From: Brooklawnia sp963780175
GTDB taxonomy: Bacteria > Actinomycetota > Actinomycetes > Propionibacteriales > Propionibacteriaceae
NCBI GenBank assembly: GCA_963780175.1
Contig: CAWAAT010000001.1
Location: forward strand, 1,054,001-1,118,000
Length of the DNA stretch: 64,000 nucleotides
Reading direction: 5' to 3'
Below the pieces are notes generated by a model. It saw nothing but the letters and a program-made list of their open reading frames with translations. It was not told the DNA's origin and ran no database searches. This document shows, in pieces, positions 35,235-43,578 of the stretch. The position numbers and the translations under genes were made by a program. Each line of letters begins with the position of its first letter. Positions within the stretch are counted from its first letter, which is position 1.

Positions 35235-35240
35235 TAGACT
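35235..35240 (+). promoter_or_regulatory. Putative -10 box of the uracil permease gene
   Basis: TAGACT stands 23 bp before the permease ATG, with AAAGGGAG as ribosome site in between, so this gene would have a short leader unlike its leaderless neighbours. The -35 region (ACGACA near 35211) is weak. Confidence 0.35.
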
Positions 35241-35263
35241 GCGCTGCTGGAAAGGGAGTCACC

Positions 35264-36730
35264 ATGGCGCTATGGAAGTTGCACAACAACGGACTGCTCG
35301 AACCGGGGGCCGTTGTCGCACCCGATGAACGGCTGAGCTGGGGCAAGACGATCGGCTTGGGCGCCCAGCATGTGGTCGCCATGTTCGGCGCCACCTTCGT
35401 GTTCCCGCTGCTGATGGGGCTGAACCCCCAACTCGCGGTGATGATGAGCGGCTTCGCGACCTTGATCTTCCTCTTCCTGGTCAAGCATCGGGTGCCTAGC
35501 TACCTGGGCAGCTCCGCGTCCTTCGTGGGCGTGGCTACCGCCATCTACGCGCAGGGCGGCAAGCCGGACGCGGTCTCTGGCGCCATGTTCTGGTGTGGGG
35601 TGGGCCTGGTCGCTGTCGGCCTGGTGATTCACTTCATGGGATCGGCGGTCATCCACCGGGCGCTTCCCCCCGTGGTGACAGGTGCCGTGGTCATGTTGAT
35701 CGGCTTCAACCTTGCCCCCGTGGTGGCCGCGGTCTACTGGCCTCAGGACCAGTGGACCGCCCTGATCGTGATGGTGATCGTGATCCTGCTCTCGGTCGGG
35801 CTGCGTGGCTTCGCCGGGCGCATCGCCATCTTCCTGTCGCTGATCGCCGGTTACGTGCTGAGCTGGCTGTCCGACCTGCTGCTCGGCCCGATGACCAGAG
35901 TGGCCGCCGACGGAACCGTCAGCGAGGTGCTGAGGGTCGACTGGGGCAAGGTCGCCTCCGCTGACTGGATCGGATTCCCGCCCGTGACAGACCTTGCCAA
36001 CTGGCAATTCGGCAGCCCGGACAACGTCGTAGGTTTCCACCTGCCCGACTTCAACTTCGCCTTCGCCCTGATCGCACTGCCGGTGGTCATCGCTCTGATC
36101 GCCGAGAACACCGGCCACATCAAGGCGGTCGCCGAGATGACCGGCGCCGACCTTGACCCCTACATGGGACGCGCGCTGGGCGCCGACGGCCTGACCTCGA
36201 TGATGGCGACCTTCGTCGGGGCCGGCCCGACCACCACCTACGCCGAGAACATCGGCGTGATGGCGGCCACCCGCGTGTACTCGACGGCGGCCTACGTGGT
36301 GGCCTCGATCGTGGCCATCATGTTCGGTTTCTCGCCCAAGTTCGGGGCGGTCATCTCGGCAACCCCCGGAGGCGTGCTGGGCGGCATCACCGTGGTGCTC
36401 TACGGCATGATCGGTCTGCTCGGCGCCAAGATCTGGAAGGAGAACAGGGTCGACTTCGGTAACCCGATCAACCTTGTCCCCGTGGCTGCCGGCATCATCA
36501 TCGGCGTCGGCAACGTCACGGTGACGTTCAACGAGGACTTCTCGCTCGGAGGCATCGCCCTGGGCACCATCGTGACGATCGTGATGTACCACGTCGCCCG
36601 AGCGATCGCGCCGCGCGAGATGGTGGACGACGCCGAGGGAGCCGTTCTCATCGTGGACGCCCCGGGCGCTTACGAAACCGACGACATCCAGGCAGCGCGC
36701 CCCGAGGTCAGAGGCCGCGACGGACTCTGA
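35264..36730 (+). CDS. NCS2 uracil-xanthine permease
   Basis: A 488-residue nucleobase:cation symporter-2, most like UraA-type uracil permeases. About 14 hydrophobic segments are visible; the substrate-binding helices carry LIAENTGHIKAVAEM and GAGPTTTYAENIGVMAATRV, matching the ETTGH and QNxGxxxxT-type motifs, with a cytosolic C-terminal tail. ATG 35264 has AAAGGGAG upstream. The histidine phosphatase follows by 19 bp on the same strand. Uracil is the likeliest substrate, but xanthine is not excluded. Confidence 0.92.
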   Translation: MALWKLHNNGLLEPGAVVAPDERLSWGKTIGLGAQHVVAMFGATFVFPLLMGLNPQLAVMMSGFATLIFLFLVKHRVPSYLGSSASFVGVATAIYAQGGKPDAVSGAMFWCGVGLVAVGLVIHFMGSAVIHRALPPVVTGAVVMLIGFNLAPVVAAVYWPQDQWTALIVMVIVILLSVGLRGFAGRIAIFLSLIAGYVLSWLSDLLLGPMTRVAADGTVSEVLRVDWGKVASADWIGFPPVTDLANWQFGSPDNVVGFHLPDFNFAFALIALPVVIALIAENTGHIKAVAEMTGADLDPYMGRALGADGLTSMMATFVGAGPTTTYAENIGVMAATRVYSTAAYVVASIVAIMFGFSPKFGAVISATPGGVLGGITVVLYGMIGLLGAKIWKENRVDFGNPINLVPVAAGIIIGVGNVTVTFNEDFSLGGIALGTIVTIVMYHVARAIAPREMVDDAEGAVLIVDAPGAYETDDIQAARPEVRGRDGL

Positions 36731-36749
36731 GCTCCTGCCACCACCGGTG

Positions 36750-37409
36750 ATGCGCCGAACCGCAGTGACGACGATCGCCCTGGTCAGGCACGGCCAGACC
36801 GACTGGAACGCGACCGGGCGCTTCCAGGGATCGAGCGACATCGCCCTGAACCCGGCAGGTCGCGCTCAGGCTCGTGAGGCGGCCGACCGCCTGCGGTCGG
36901 TCCTGCCAGGTACTCACTGGTCGGTCGTGCGGCATTCACCGTTGCGACGGGCCGGGGAGACCGGGGAGATCATCGCAGCTGCGCTGGGCATTGGACGGGC
37001 GCGGGTGCTGCCCGCGCTGGTCGAACGCGACTGGGGTGCAGCCGAGGGCCTGACCCTGGACGAGTGCCTCGGCCGCTGGCCGCAGCTTGCCGGAGTGGAT
37101 CCGTTGGCCGCCCGCGAGCTGTTCCCAGGCGTCGAGCCCGCCGATCTGGTGGTGTCGCGCGGCAGGTTCGCTGCTGAGACGTTGATCGAGCAGTACCCCG
37201 GTGAGAACGTGGTGGCCACATCCCATGGGACGCTGCTGCGGTTGACGCTCAGTGACCTGCTCGACCGACCGTTCGACTATGTGCCCAATGGTGGGGTGGT
37301 GGTGGTGCAGGCCTGGCTGGAGAACTCGCTGTTGCGCACCAGACTGGTCGCGAAGAGCTTTGAAGGCGAGGAAGACGACCCCACCCAGGCAGCCGCGATC
37401 CACAGGTGA
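36750..37409 (+). CDS. Histidine phosphatase family protein
   Basis: A 219-residue phosphoglycerate-mutase-like phosphatase (PF00300). The catalytic signature LVRHGQTDWNATGRFQG contains the RHG motif, with the partner SPLRRAGETGEI and the second catalytic His in VVATSHGTLLRL. Substrates of such enzymes vary widely (alpha-ribazole phosphate, sugar phosphates, others) and cannot be told here. ATG 36750 or the preceding GTG 36747 may start it. It ends 34 bp before a terminator. Confidence 0.88.
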   Translation: MRRTAVTTIALVRHGQTDWNATGRFQGSSDIALNPAGRAQAREAADRLRSVLPGTHWSVVRHSPLRRAGETGEIIAAALGIGRARVLPALVERDWGAAEGLTLDECLGRWPQLAGVDPLAARELFPGVEPADLVVSRGRFAAETLIEQYPGENVVATSHGTLLRLTLSDLLDRPFDYVPNGGVVVVQAWLENSLLRTRLVAKSFEGEEDDPTQAAAIHR

Positions 37410-37442
37410 GCCACGGTCACCCCCCTGCAGCTGTGTGACATC

Positions 37443-37479
37443 GTCCGGGTCCGCCCACACATCGTGAGCGGACCCGGAC
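37443..37479. terminator. Bidirectional hairpin terminator
   Basis: A perfect 12-bp inverted repeat (GTCCGGGTCCGC / GCGGACCCGGAC) with a 13-nt loop lies between the convergent phosphatase and SMP-30 genes. No U tract follows on either strand. Confidence 0.75.
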
Positions 37480-37493
37480 CATGTCGAACTGGT

Positions 37494-38402
37494 TCAGAAT
37501 CGTCTCGACCAAGTGGCGTCCGTGGTCGTGGTGCGAATAGTGAACAACTTGTCGGTCGCACACATGTAGAGGGTCTGCCCATCCGGGCCACCCCAGCACA
37601 GGTTGGCCACCCGAACCGGGGTGAGGATGCGGCCGATCTCGGTGCCGTCAGCCTCGAAGATGCGCACTCCGTCGCCGGCGGAGGACCAGATCCGGCCCTC
37701 GCGGTCAACCCGCATCCCGTCGGGGACCTCGTTGTCGATCTCGATCAGCATGCGGCCCCACTTGGCCAGCCGACCGTCCACCACGTCGTAGGCCCGGATG
37801 TGGCGTCCCGGACCCTCTTCACCACCTGAGTTGGACGAGTCGCAGATATACAGCACAGACTCATCCGGTGAGAACGCCAACCCGTTGGGGGCGATGACGT
37901 CGGTGACCACCGGCCAGATCGTCCCGCTGGCCTCGTCGAAGCGGAAGACCCAGCGGTCCCCGTACTCCCGCTCACCCGGGTGGCCCTCCTCGGGAAGGTC
38001 GATCCCGTACGACGGGTCGGTGAACCAGATGGTCCCGTCAGACTTCACCACGACATCGTTGGGGGAGTTCAGCCGTCCCCCGGCGAAGGAGTCGACGATG
38101 ATGTCCACCTGGCCGTCGGCGAGCCTACGGCGCTGCACCGAACGTGTGCCATGCGAACACTCGATGACGTCGCCGGCGAGGTCCATCGTTCGTCCGTTGG
38201 TGAACTCGACATTTTCGGCGAAGACCTCAAGCCCACCGGTCAGCTCGGACCACGCCAGGATCTGGTTGCCGTGGATGTCGCTGAAGATGCAGGCCTGCCG
38301 GTCGTGCAACCACAGCGGCCCCTCGACCCAGTCGGCGATGCCCTCGGCCAGTAGCCTCAGTTCTGCGCCCTGCTCTATCAGGTCAGAGAACTGCGTCGTC
38401 AT
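37494..38402 (-). CDS. SMP-30/gluconolactonase-like protein
   Basis: A 302-residue six-bladed beta-propeller of the SMP-30/gluconolaconase family (PF08450). Metal-site residues are visible: the N-terminal Glu in WVEGPLWL, the Asn in RLNSPNDVVVKSDG and the Asn/Asp in IAPNGLAFSPDES and VPDGMRVD. Such enzymes hydrolyse sugar-acid lactones. The start overlaps the MFS transporter's end by 20 bp, so uptake and hydrolysis of a lactone or sugar acid are probably linked; the substrate is unknown. Confidence 0.88.
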   Translation of the reverse strand: MTTQFSDLIEQGAELRLLAEGIADWVEGPLWLHDRQACIFSDIHGNQILAWSELTGGLEVFAENVEFTNGRTMDLAGDVIECSHGTRSVQRRRLADGQVDIIVDSFAGGRLNSPNDVVVKSDGTIWFTDPSYGIDLPEEGHPGEREYGDRWVFRFDEASGTIWPVVTDVIAPNGLAFSPDESVLYICDSSNSGGEEGPGRHIRAYDVVDGRLAKWGRMLIEIDNEVPDGMRVDREGRIWSSAGDGVRIFEADGTEIGRILTPVRVANLCWGGPDGQTLYMCATDKLFTIRTTTTDATWSRRF

Positions 38403-39741
38403 CGGTGGCTTCCTTCCAGTTGTGGTCCTCGGGCACCGTCTCCTTGATCTTGGCCAACGGGATCAACCCGAGCAGGCAGATAAGGGTCAGAACGATGTAG
38501 TGCGTGGTGAACCCGAAACTGTCGATGATCCAGCCTTGTACCGGGGCTGCGATGACACCGGAGACACCGAGCGCGATACCGATCATCAGACCCATGGCGG
38601 TGCCTGCCGAGCGCGGCAGCGAGTCGATGAGCAGTGCGTAGACCACCGGGAATGGCGCGTTGCGGACGAGTCCCCATGCGATGAGGATGATCCAGGCCAT
38701 GGTGAGCGAGTTGATTCCCAGGAACGCAAGAACCGCGATGGCCCAGCCGATGATCAGGAAGCGCAGGGCGAACTTTCGTCCGGTGCGATCGGACGCCCAG
38801 CCCCAGCCGACCTGGCCGGCCCAACCGGTCAGCCCGGATGCGCCGGAGACCAGCGCGGCGTCCATCAACGAGACACCCTGCTCGGTGAGCTGCTTGGTGA
38901 GGAAGGTAACGGCGCCGGTCTCGGCCCAGAGGAAGAGGAAGATCAACATCATGCACCAGCGGGCGTTGCCGCTCTTCAGCACCTGCTTGATCGGGTCGAT
39001 CAGGTTGCCGGGTGAGCGGACCGAGAGTTCGTGGGTCGGGCGGGTCAGGCCCTTCTCGTCGATCCAGTTGTACACGGTCTGCTGATGTTTGCGCGTTCCG
39101 AGGAAGGCCTGCGCGATCATGATCGGGATGCCGATGAGCGGGATCACCAGGAAGGCCTCACGCCAACCGCCCACGCCCAGCACCAGTGCGATGAGAGCAC
39201 CTGTGGCGAACTGTCCGAGCGGGAACCCGGTGTGGTGAACACCGACCGCGAAGCCTCGGTGCTCACGGGGCCACCATTCACCGACCAGTGCCACGTTGAC
39301 CGGCTCGGAGCCACCTCGGCTGATACCCATCGGAATACGCAACAGCAGGAAGGACAGGAATGCACCGGAGAACCCGAAGGTGAGTGCGCCGCCGATGACA
39401 CCGAGTGCCATGGCGAAGATCCAGGTCCAGGTGCGGCGATATCCCGATCCGATGCGATCAGCCAGCCAGCCGAAGAAGATGGCACCGAAGATCAGCCCGC
39501 CGAAGAAGACCGAGTTGATCATTCCCGCCTGGGCGTTGTTCAGGTCGAACTCCTCCATGATTGCCGGGAGGACGGCCGGCAGGATGCCGCCATCGATGGC
39601 GGTCATCAGGATGGCCAGGGTGGTGATCAGCAGGGTCCACCAGCTCAGCGCGTGCGCCTGCGGAAGGGCCGATTTCTTGGCGTTGTGACCGGAGGGGGGA
39701 ACCTCTCCGGACGGGACGGGAATGCTGCCAGCGTCGCTCAC
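38383..39741 (-). CDS. MFS transporter, sugar-acid/anion type
   Basis: A 452-residue 12-helix major facilitator. Motif A is present (GWLADRIGSGYRRTW) with DGGILPAVLPAIMEEFDLNN in helix 1 and the loop to helix 2, as in anion:cation symporters and sialate/aldonate carriers. A GTG at 39741, preceded by CTGGAGG, is taken as the start; the in-frame extension upstream to 39864 is unlikely. It is coupled to the SMP-30 lactonase-like gene by a 20-bp overlap. A hairpin (39760-39779) lies in its upstream region. Confidence 0.85.
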   Translation of the reverse strand: MSDAGSIPVPSGEVPPSGHNAKKSALPQAHALSWWTLLITTLAILMTAIDGGILPAVLPAIMEEFDLNNAQAGMINSVFFGGLIFGAIFFGWLADRIGSGYRRTWTWIFAMALGVIGGALTFGFSGAFLSFLLLRIPMGISRGGSEPVNVALVGEWWPREHRGFAVGVHHTGFPLGQFATGALIALVLGVGGWREAFLVIPLIGIPIMIAQAFLGTRKHQQTVYNWIDEKGLTRPTHELSVRSPGNLIDPIKQVLKSGNARWCMMLIFLFLWAETGAVTFLTKQLTEQGVSLMDAALVSGASGLTGWAGQVGWGWASDRTGRKFALRFLIIGWAIAVLAFLGINSLTMAWIILIAWGLVRNAPFPVVYALLIDSLPRSAGTAMGLMIGIALGVSGVIAAPVQGWIIDSFGFTTHYIVLTLICLLGLIPLAKIKETVPEDHNWKEATDDDAVL

Positions 39742-39759
39742 GGTGACCTCCAGGTACGA

Positions 39760-39779
39760 GTCCGGCGACACTGCCGGAC
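39760..39779. promoter_or_regulatory. Inverted repeat upstream of the MFS gene
   Basis: GTCCGGC, 6-nt spacer, GCCGGAC lies 18 bp upstream of the MFS start. It may be an operator (GntR/FadR sites often have such arms) or a leader hairpin. No regulator gene is adjacent, so the role is open. Confidence 0.35.
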
Positions 39780-39880
39780 GAATAGCGGGATGAAATACAC
39801 GTGTCGGCTCAAGATCAGTCGGCAGTTTGAACGTAGGCCCGAAGGCCGGACAAGTCAAGATCAAATGGGACCCTTCTCAC

Positions 39881-39922
39881 CTGTCGCCTGGACCTGTTTC
39901 ACCTGCAGGCTGGACGCGACAG
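39881..39922 (-). terminator. Possible terminator after the AhpD-like gene
   Basis: CTGTCGC and GCGACAG flank a partly paired interior (CCTG/CAGG) directly after the AhpD-like stop. The stem is interrupted and no U tract follows, so this is tentative. Confidence 0.4.
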
Positions 39923-39923
39923 C

Positions 39924-40487
39924 TCAGAGGTTGGTCTGCGGCAGCAAGCAGTGGTCACCGAAGCCGGCCGGTGGCACACCCAGGCTCTGGATCAGGCGCG
40001 CCCAGTAGTTCACCTGGGCGATGGTCGCCGCAAGGGTGACCACCTGGCGTTCGGTGAACGTCTGGGCGACGTCGGCGAGCAGTTCTGCGTCCAGGGCGAT
40101 CGGGGTGGCGGAGGCTCCGCGCGCCCAGGCGATCGCCACCCGTTCGAGCGCAGTGAAGCTCGCCACGTCGGACTCGCGTCTGTCGCGAATGGCGATGACC
40201 TCCTGATCCGTGATTCCCACCGCTCGGTGGCCGGTGGAGTTCATGTCGATGCAGAAGGGGCAGTTGACGCCCAGCGAGACGCTCATCCGGACGAGTTTCA
40301 GCACCCGGTTCGACAGTCCGTGGCCGGCGTGGGCGGCGGTGGCCTCCAGTACCGCAGCGCCGACGGCTGTCCTGGGGGCCCAGGCCAACAGTCTGGCGGG
40401 CGTCATCCGTCGCCCCGTGACCCGCTCGGCGACGGCGATACCCAGCCTCAGGATCGGGTTGGGCTGGGGTTCTCTGATGATGGGCAT
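39924..40487 (-). CDS. AhpD-like carboxymuconolactone decarboxylase family protein
   Basis: A 187-residue CMD/AhpD-fold protein (PF02627). The redox motif NCPFCIDMNSTGH gives the CxxC plus the downstream His of AhpD-like alkylhydroperoxidases, with the family's flanking helices (LKLVRMSVSLGV and ERVAIAWARG). It probably reduces peroxides with a lipoyl or similar thiol partner, though this large family has other functions. It lies divergent from the iron-siderophore transporter, about 110 bp from the iron boxes, so shared iron/oxidative control is conceivable. Confidence 0.85.
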   Translation of the reverse strand: MPIIREPQPNPILRLGIAVAERVTGRRMTPARLLAWAPRTAVGAAVLEATAAHAGHGLSNRVLKLVRMSVSLGVNCPFCIDMNSTGHRAVGITDQEVIAIRDRRESDVASFTALERVAIAWARGASATPIALDAELLADVAQTFTERQVVTLAATIAQVNYWARLIQSLGVPPAGFGDHCLLPQTNL

Positions 40488-40600
40488 GGGTCAATCGTCG
40501 CGCAGGACGGGCCGGAACGAGGGCTTCGGGCATTCGGCAGCATGGCGGACCCGCAGCGTCCACTCATTTGCCAACACTTGCCTTGCCAATTGGAAGCACG

Positions 40601-40630
40601 TAAGGTCACCCTAAGTAAGGTAACCCTAAG
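40601..40630 (+). promoter_or_regulatory. Tandem DtxR/IdeR-like iron boxes
   Basis: Two adjacent 15-bp copies, TAAGGTCACCCTAAG and TAAGGTAACCCTAAG, differ at one base. Each resembles half of the TTAGGTTAG-type palindrome bound by the iron repressors DtxR/IdeR. They lie 33 bp upstream of the siderophore-binding lipoprotein start and could cover its promoter, giving repression when iron is plentiful. Identity of the repressor is inferred from the target genes. Confidence 0.65.
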
Positions 40631-40662
40631 TTGCACCACGATAGCCCGGCCCTGGAGGAATC

Positions 40663-41613
40663 TTGAGCGTCACCCGGTTGATCCGCACCCCTGCCCTGCT
40701 CACCATCGGCCTGGCCCTTGTCGCCTGCGGCTCCCCCAGCCAGGCCCAACCCGCCGGGCCCGACACCATCACCGTGACCTCGAATCTTGGCGAGGTGACC
40801 GTCCCGGTCTTACCGAAGCGCATCGTCGCCCTTGACAACACCTCCTTCGAGACGCTCCGCGCCTGGGGCATCACGCCGGTCGCCGTCCCCAAGGAACTGC
40901 TACCGGCCTCCCTGTCCGAGTGGGCTGATGACCCCGAGATCATCGACGTCGGCACCCACCGCGAGCCACGCCTCGAAGAGATCAACGCGTCCCAGGCCGA
41001 CCTGATCATCGGGGGCAAGCGCTTCGCCGAGTACACCGACACACTCGCCGGCATCGCGCCGGTGCTCGACCTGGCGCCCAACGTCGAGCAGGCGGACTAC
41101 CTCCAGGCGTTGAAGGAGCAGACCAGCACCCTCGGCGAGGTGTTCGGCAGGACGGCCGAGGCCGACGCGATGAACGCCGAACTCGACGCGGCCGTCACCG
41201 CCGCGTCCGCGTTCGCCACCGGGCAGACAGTGTTCCTGGCCAACCACAACGGCGGCAAGATCGACAACGGCGCCGGACGGTTGGCCCCCCTGATCGAACC
41301 GCTGAACCTGACCGACGTCTTCGCCAGCACCCGCGGCGGCTCCGACTCGGTTCACAACGACTCCGGACTGGCCCCCGAAACCCTCGCCCAGGCCAACCCG
41401 GACTGGCTCTTCGTGATGGATCGCGACGCCGCAGTCAACGGTGGCGCACCCGCCAGGGCCACCATCGCCGCCCAGGAACTGTGGCGGACGACCACCTTCG
41501 CGTCCACCAACCAGGTGCTCTATCTGGACGCGGACTTCTACTACACCGAAGGCATCACCGCCTACACCGCCTTCTATCGGCAACTGGCGGAGGTCATGGC
41601 GGAAGCCGCGTGA
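40663..41613 (+). CDS. Iron-siderophore ABC transporter, binding lipoprotein
   Basis: A 316-residue periplasmic-type binding protein (PF01497) of the FatB/CeuE/YclQ kind. The signal MSVTRLIRTPALLTIGLAL leads to lipobox LVAC (Cys 22). The mature part has the TroA fold with VLPKRIVALDNTSFETLRAWG at its start, GQTVFLANHNGGKIDN in the middle and WLFVMDRDAA, a YclQ-like motif. The start is TTG at 40663 after a TGGAGGAAT site. It leads a four-gene transporter operon under tandem iron boxes. Catecholate siderophores are the usual ligands of close relatives. Confidence 0.9.
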   Translation: MSVTRLIRTPALLTIGLALVACGSPSQAQPAGPDTITVTSNLGEVTVPVLPKRIVALDNTSFETLRAWGITPVAVPKELLPASLSEWADDPEIIDVGTHREPRLEEINASQADLIIGGKRFAEYTDTLAGIAPVLDLAPNVEQADYLQALKEQTSTLGEVFGRTAEADAMNAELDAAVTAASAFATGQTVFLANHNGGKIDNGAGRLAPLIEPLNLTDVFASTRGGSDSVHNDSGLAPETLAQANPDWLFVMDRDAAVNGGAPARATIAAQELWRTTTFASTNQVLYLDADFYYTEGITAYTAFYRQLAEVMAEAA

Positions 41614-42584
41614 GCCTCACGTTGATCCGGGCGCTGTGGCCGGCGGCCTGGGTGCTGGTCGCAGGCCTGCTGCTGGCGTCACTGTTCGTCGGCGGGTACG
41701 ACGTCAGCCCGTGGGGAGTCCTCACCGACCCTGCCCAGCGGGAGGTCTTCATCATCTCGAGGGTTCCCCGGACACTGGCCCTGGTGTTCGCCGCGGTGGC
41801 CATGACGATCAGCGGGGTGATCATGCAGATGATCACCCAGAACAAGTTCGTCGAGCCCACCACCGCCGGCACCAGCCAGTGGGCCGGTTTGGGTGTGCTG
41901 AGCGTCCTGCTGGTGGCCCCGGACGCGCCCCCGCTGGTCAAGATGGCGGTGGCCAGCACGTTCGCCTTCGTTGGCACGATGGTCTTCCTGGCCATCCTCC
42001 GGCGGGTGGGCGTCAGCGGCTCGGTCATCGTCCCGTTGGTCGGAATCATGCTGGGGGCGGTGGTCAGCGCCCTGACCACCTTCCTGGCCGGTCGCTTCGA
42101 CCTGCTGCAGTCGATGTCTGCCTGGCGCTCGGGCGGGTTCTCGAGCGTGGTGCGGGGGTTCTACGAGCCGCTGTGGGCGGTGGTGGCAATCGCTGCCGTC
42201 GCCTGGCTGGCGGCCGACCGGTTCACCGTGGCCGGGCTGGGACGCGAGGTCGCCACCAACGTCGGCCTGAACTATCAGCGCACCGTCATCCTCGGCACGA
42301 CACTGGTGGCGCTGGCCACCGGAATCACCTCGGTGGTGGCCGGCTTCATCCCCTTCCTCGGTTTGATCGTCCCCAATCTGGTCTCGATGCTGCGCGGTGA
42401 CGACCTACGCGCCAACCTGCCCTGGGTCGCGGTCATCGGTGCCGGGCTGCTCCTGGCCTGCGACCTCATCGGACGAGTGGTGGTCGCCCCGATGGAGATC
42501 CCGGCGTCCGTGGTGATGGGCATCGTCGGCGGCATCGGATTCATCGCGATGGTGGTGAGCCAGCGTGAGCGCATCAGTGCTTGA
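41610..42584 (+). CDS. Iron-siderophore ABC transporter permease 1
   Basis: A 324-residue FecCD-type permease (PF01032), like FatD/YclN. Helices include RVPRTLALVFAAVAMTISGV with the GxxMQ(M/L) stretch that contacts the ATPase, and FIPFLGLIVPNLV with the coupling-helix Gly-Leu-x-x-Pro motif. GTG 41610 overlaps the lipoprotein stop (GTGA), so the genes are coupled. With permease 2 it forms the heterodimeric channel. Confidence 0.92.
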   Translation: MSLTLIRALWPAAWVLVAGLLLASLFVGGYDVSPWGVLTDPAQREVFIISRVPRTLALVFAAVAMTISGVIMQMITQNKFVEPTTAGTSQWAGLGVLSVLLVAPDAPPLVKMAVASTFAFVGTMVFLAILRRVGVSGSVIVPLVGIMLGAVVSALTTFLAGRFDLLQSMSAWRSGGFSSVVRGFYEPLWAVVAIAAVAWLAADRFTVAGLGREVATNVGLNYQRTVILGTTLVALATGITSVVAGFIPFLGLIVPNLVSMLRGDDLRANLPWVAVIGAGLLLACDLIGRVVVAPMEIPASVVMGIVGGIGFIAMVVSQRERISA

Positions 42585-43578
42585 CTCCTCGAGGATTGCC
42601 GTCACCCCGACAGCACCCGGACGCCGCCGCATCAGCCCTGGGTGGCGCCTGGGACTCGCGGCCGGACTGGCCCTGTTGGCGGTGGCGGCCTATCTGGGCT
42701 GGAACATCCGCGGCGATATGGAGTTCGCGCTGCAACTGCGCGGCGCCACGGCCGCGGCGATGCTGGTGGCAGCCTTCGCTCAGGCGGTGGCCACCGTCAC
42801 TTTCCACACGGTGACCGGCAACCGGATCCTCAGCCCATCGGTGATGGGCTTCGACTCGTTGTTCGTGCTCATGCAGACGCTGCTGGTCGCTCTGTTCGGC
42901 GGCGGGGTGCTGGCGGCCACCGACGGGGTGCCACGACTGGTCGTCCAGACTCTGCTGATGGTCGGCTTCGCGACGGCCCTGTACCGGTGGTTGTTCACCG
43001 CGACCTCTGGCGGGCTGTACGTGACACTGCTGGTCGGCGTCGTGCTGGGCATGGCCTTCGACACCGTGTCGACCTTCATCGAACGACTGCTGCACCCCAC
43101 CGACTACGACCTGCTGTCTCTGGAACTGTTCGGGCGACTCACCGCGGTGGACGCCGGGCACCTGCCGCTGGCGTTCGCGGTCTGCGCTGTGGTCGGGGTG
43201 GTGGTGTGGCGCCGGCGCCACGTGCTGGACGGGCTGCTGCTGGGCCGCGACATGGCCACCAGCATCGGCATCGACCACCGGCGCGAACTGACCGTCATGC
43301 TGATCATCGTCGCGGCGCTCGTGTCGTTCAGCACGGCGCTGGTCGGGCCACTGACGTTCTTCGGCTTCCTGGTGGCCACCGTGGCCTACCAGGTGGCGGG
43401 CACCCACCGGCACTCCCACGTGCTGCCGATGGCGGTGCTCCTCGGGGTGATCGCCCTGGCCGGTGGTCAGTTCATCCTGCAGCACCTCTTCTACGCCTCC
43501 GGGTTCCTCACCGTGATCATCGAGTTCGCGGGCGGAATCGTCTTCCTGGCAATTCTGATCGGTGGGAGAAAACTGTGA
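42565..43578 (+). CDS. Iron-siderophore ABC transporter permease 2
   Basis: A 337-residue FecCD-type permease, like FatC/YclO. It starts with a polar 30-residue tail, then typical helices (TAAAMLVAAFAQAVATVTFH; LVGPLTFFGFLVATVAYQVA with the coupling motif). GTG 42565 overlaps permease 1 by 20 bp, and its stop overlaps the ATPase start. The polar N-terminus is longer than in permease 1. Confidence 0.9.
   Translation: MSASVLDSSRIAVTPTAPGRRRISPGWRLGLAAGLALLAVAAYLGWNIRGDMEFALQLRGATAAAMLVAAFAQAVATVTFHTVTGNRILSPSVMGFDSLFVLMQTLLVALFGGGVLAATDGVPRLVVQTLLMVGFATALYRWLFTATSGGLYVTLLVGVVLGMAFDTVSTFIERLLHPTDYDLLSLELFGRLTAVDAGHLPLAFAVCAVVGVVVWRRRHVLDGLLLGRDMATSIGIDHRRELTVMLIIVAALVSFSTALVGPLTFFGFLVATVAYQVAGTHRHSHVLPMAVLLGVIALAGGQFILQHLFYASGFLTVIIEFAGGIVFLAILIGGRKL

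Noticed and set aside
35270..36841. A 523-codon minus-strand frame opposite the uracil permease
   Set aside because: His/Asp/Gly/Gln-rich shadow of a membrane protein gene, with no start context.
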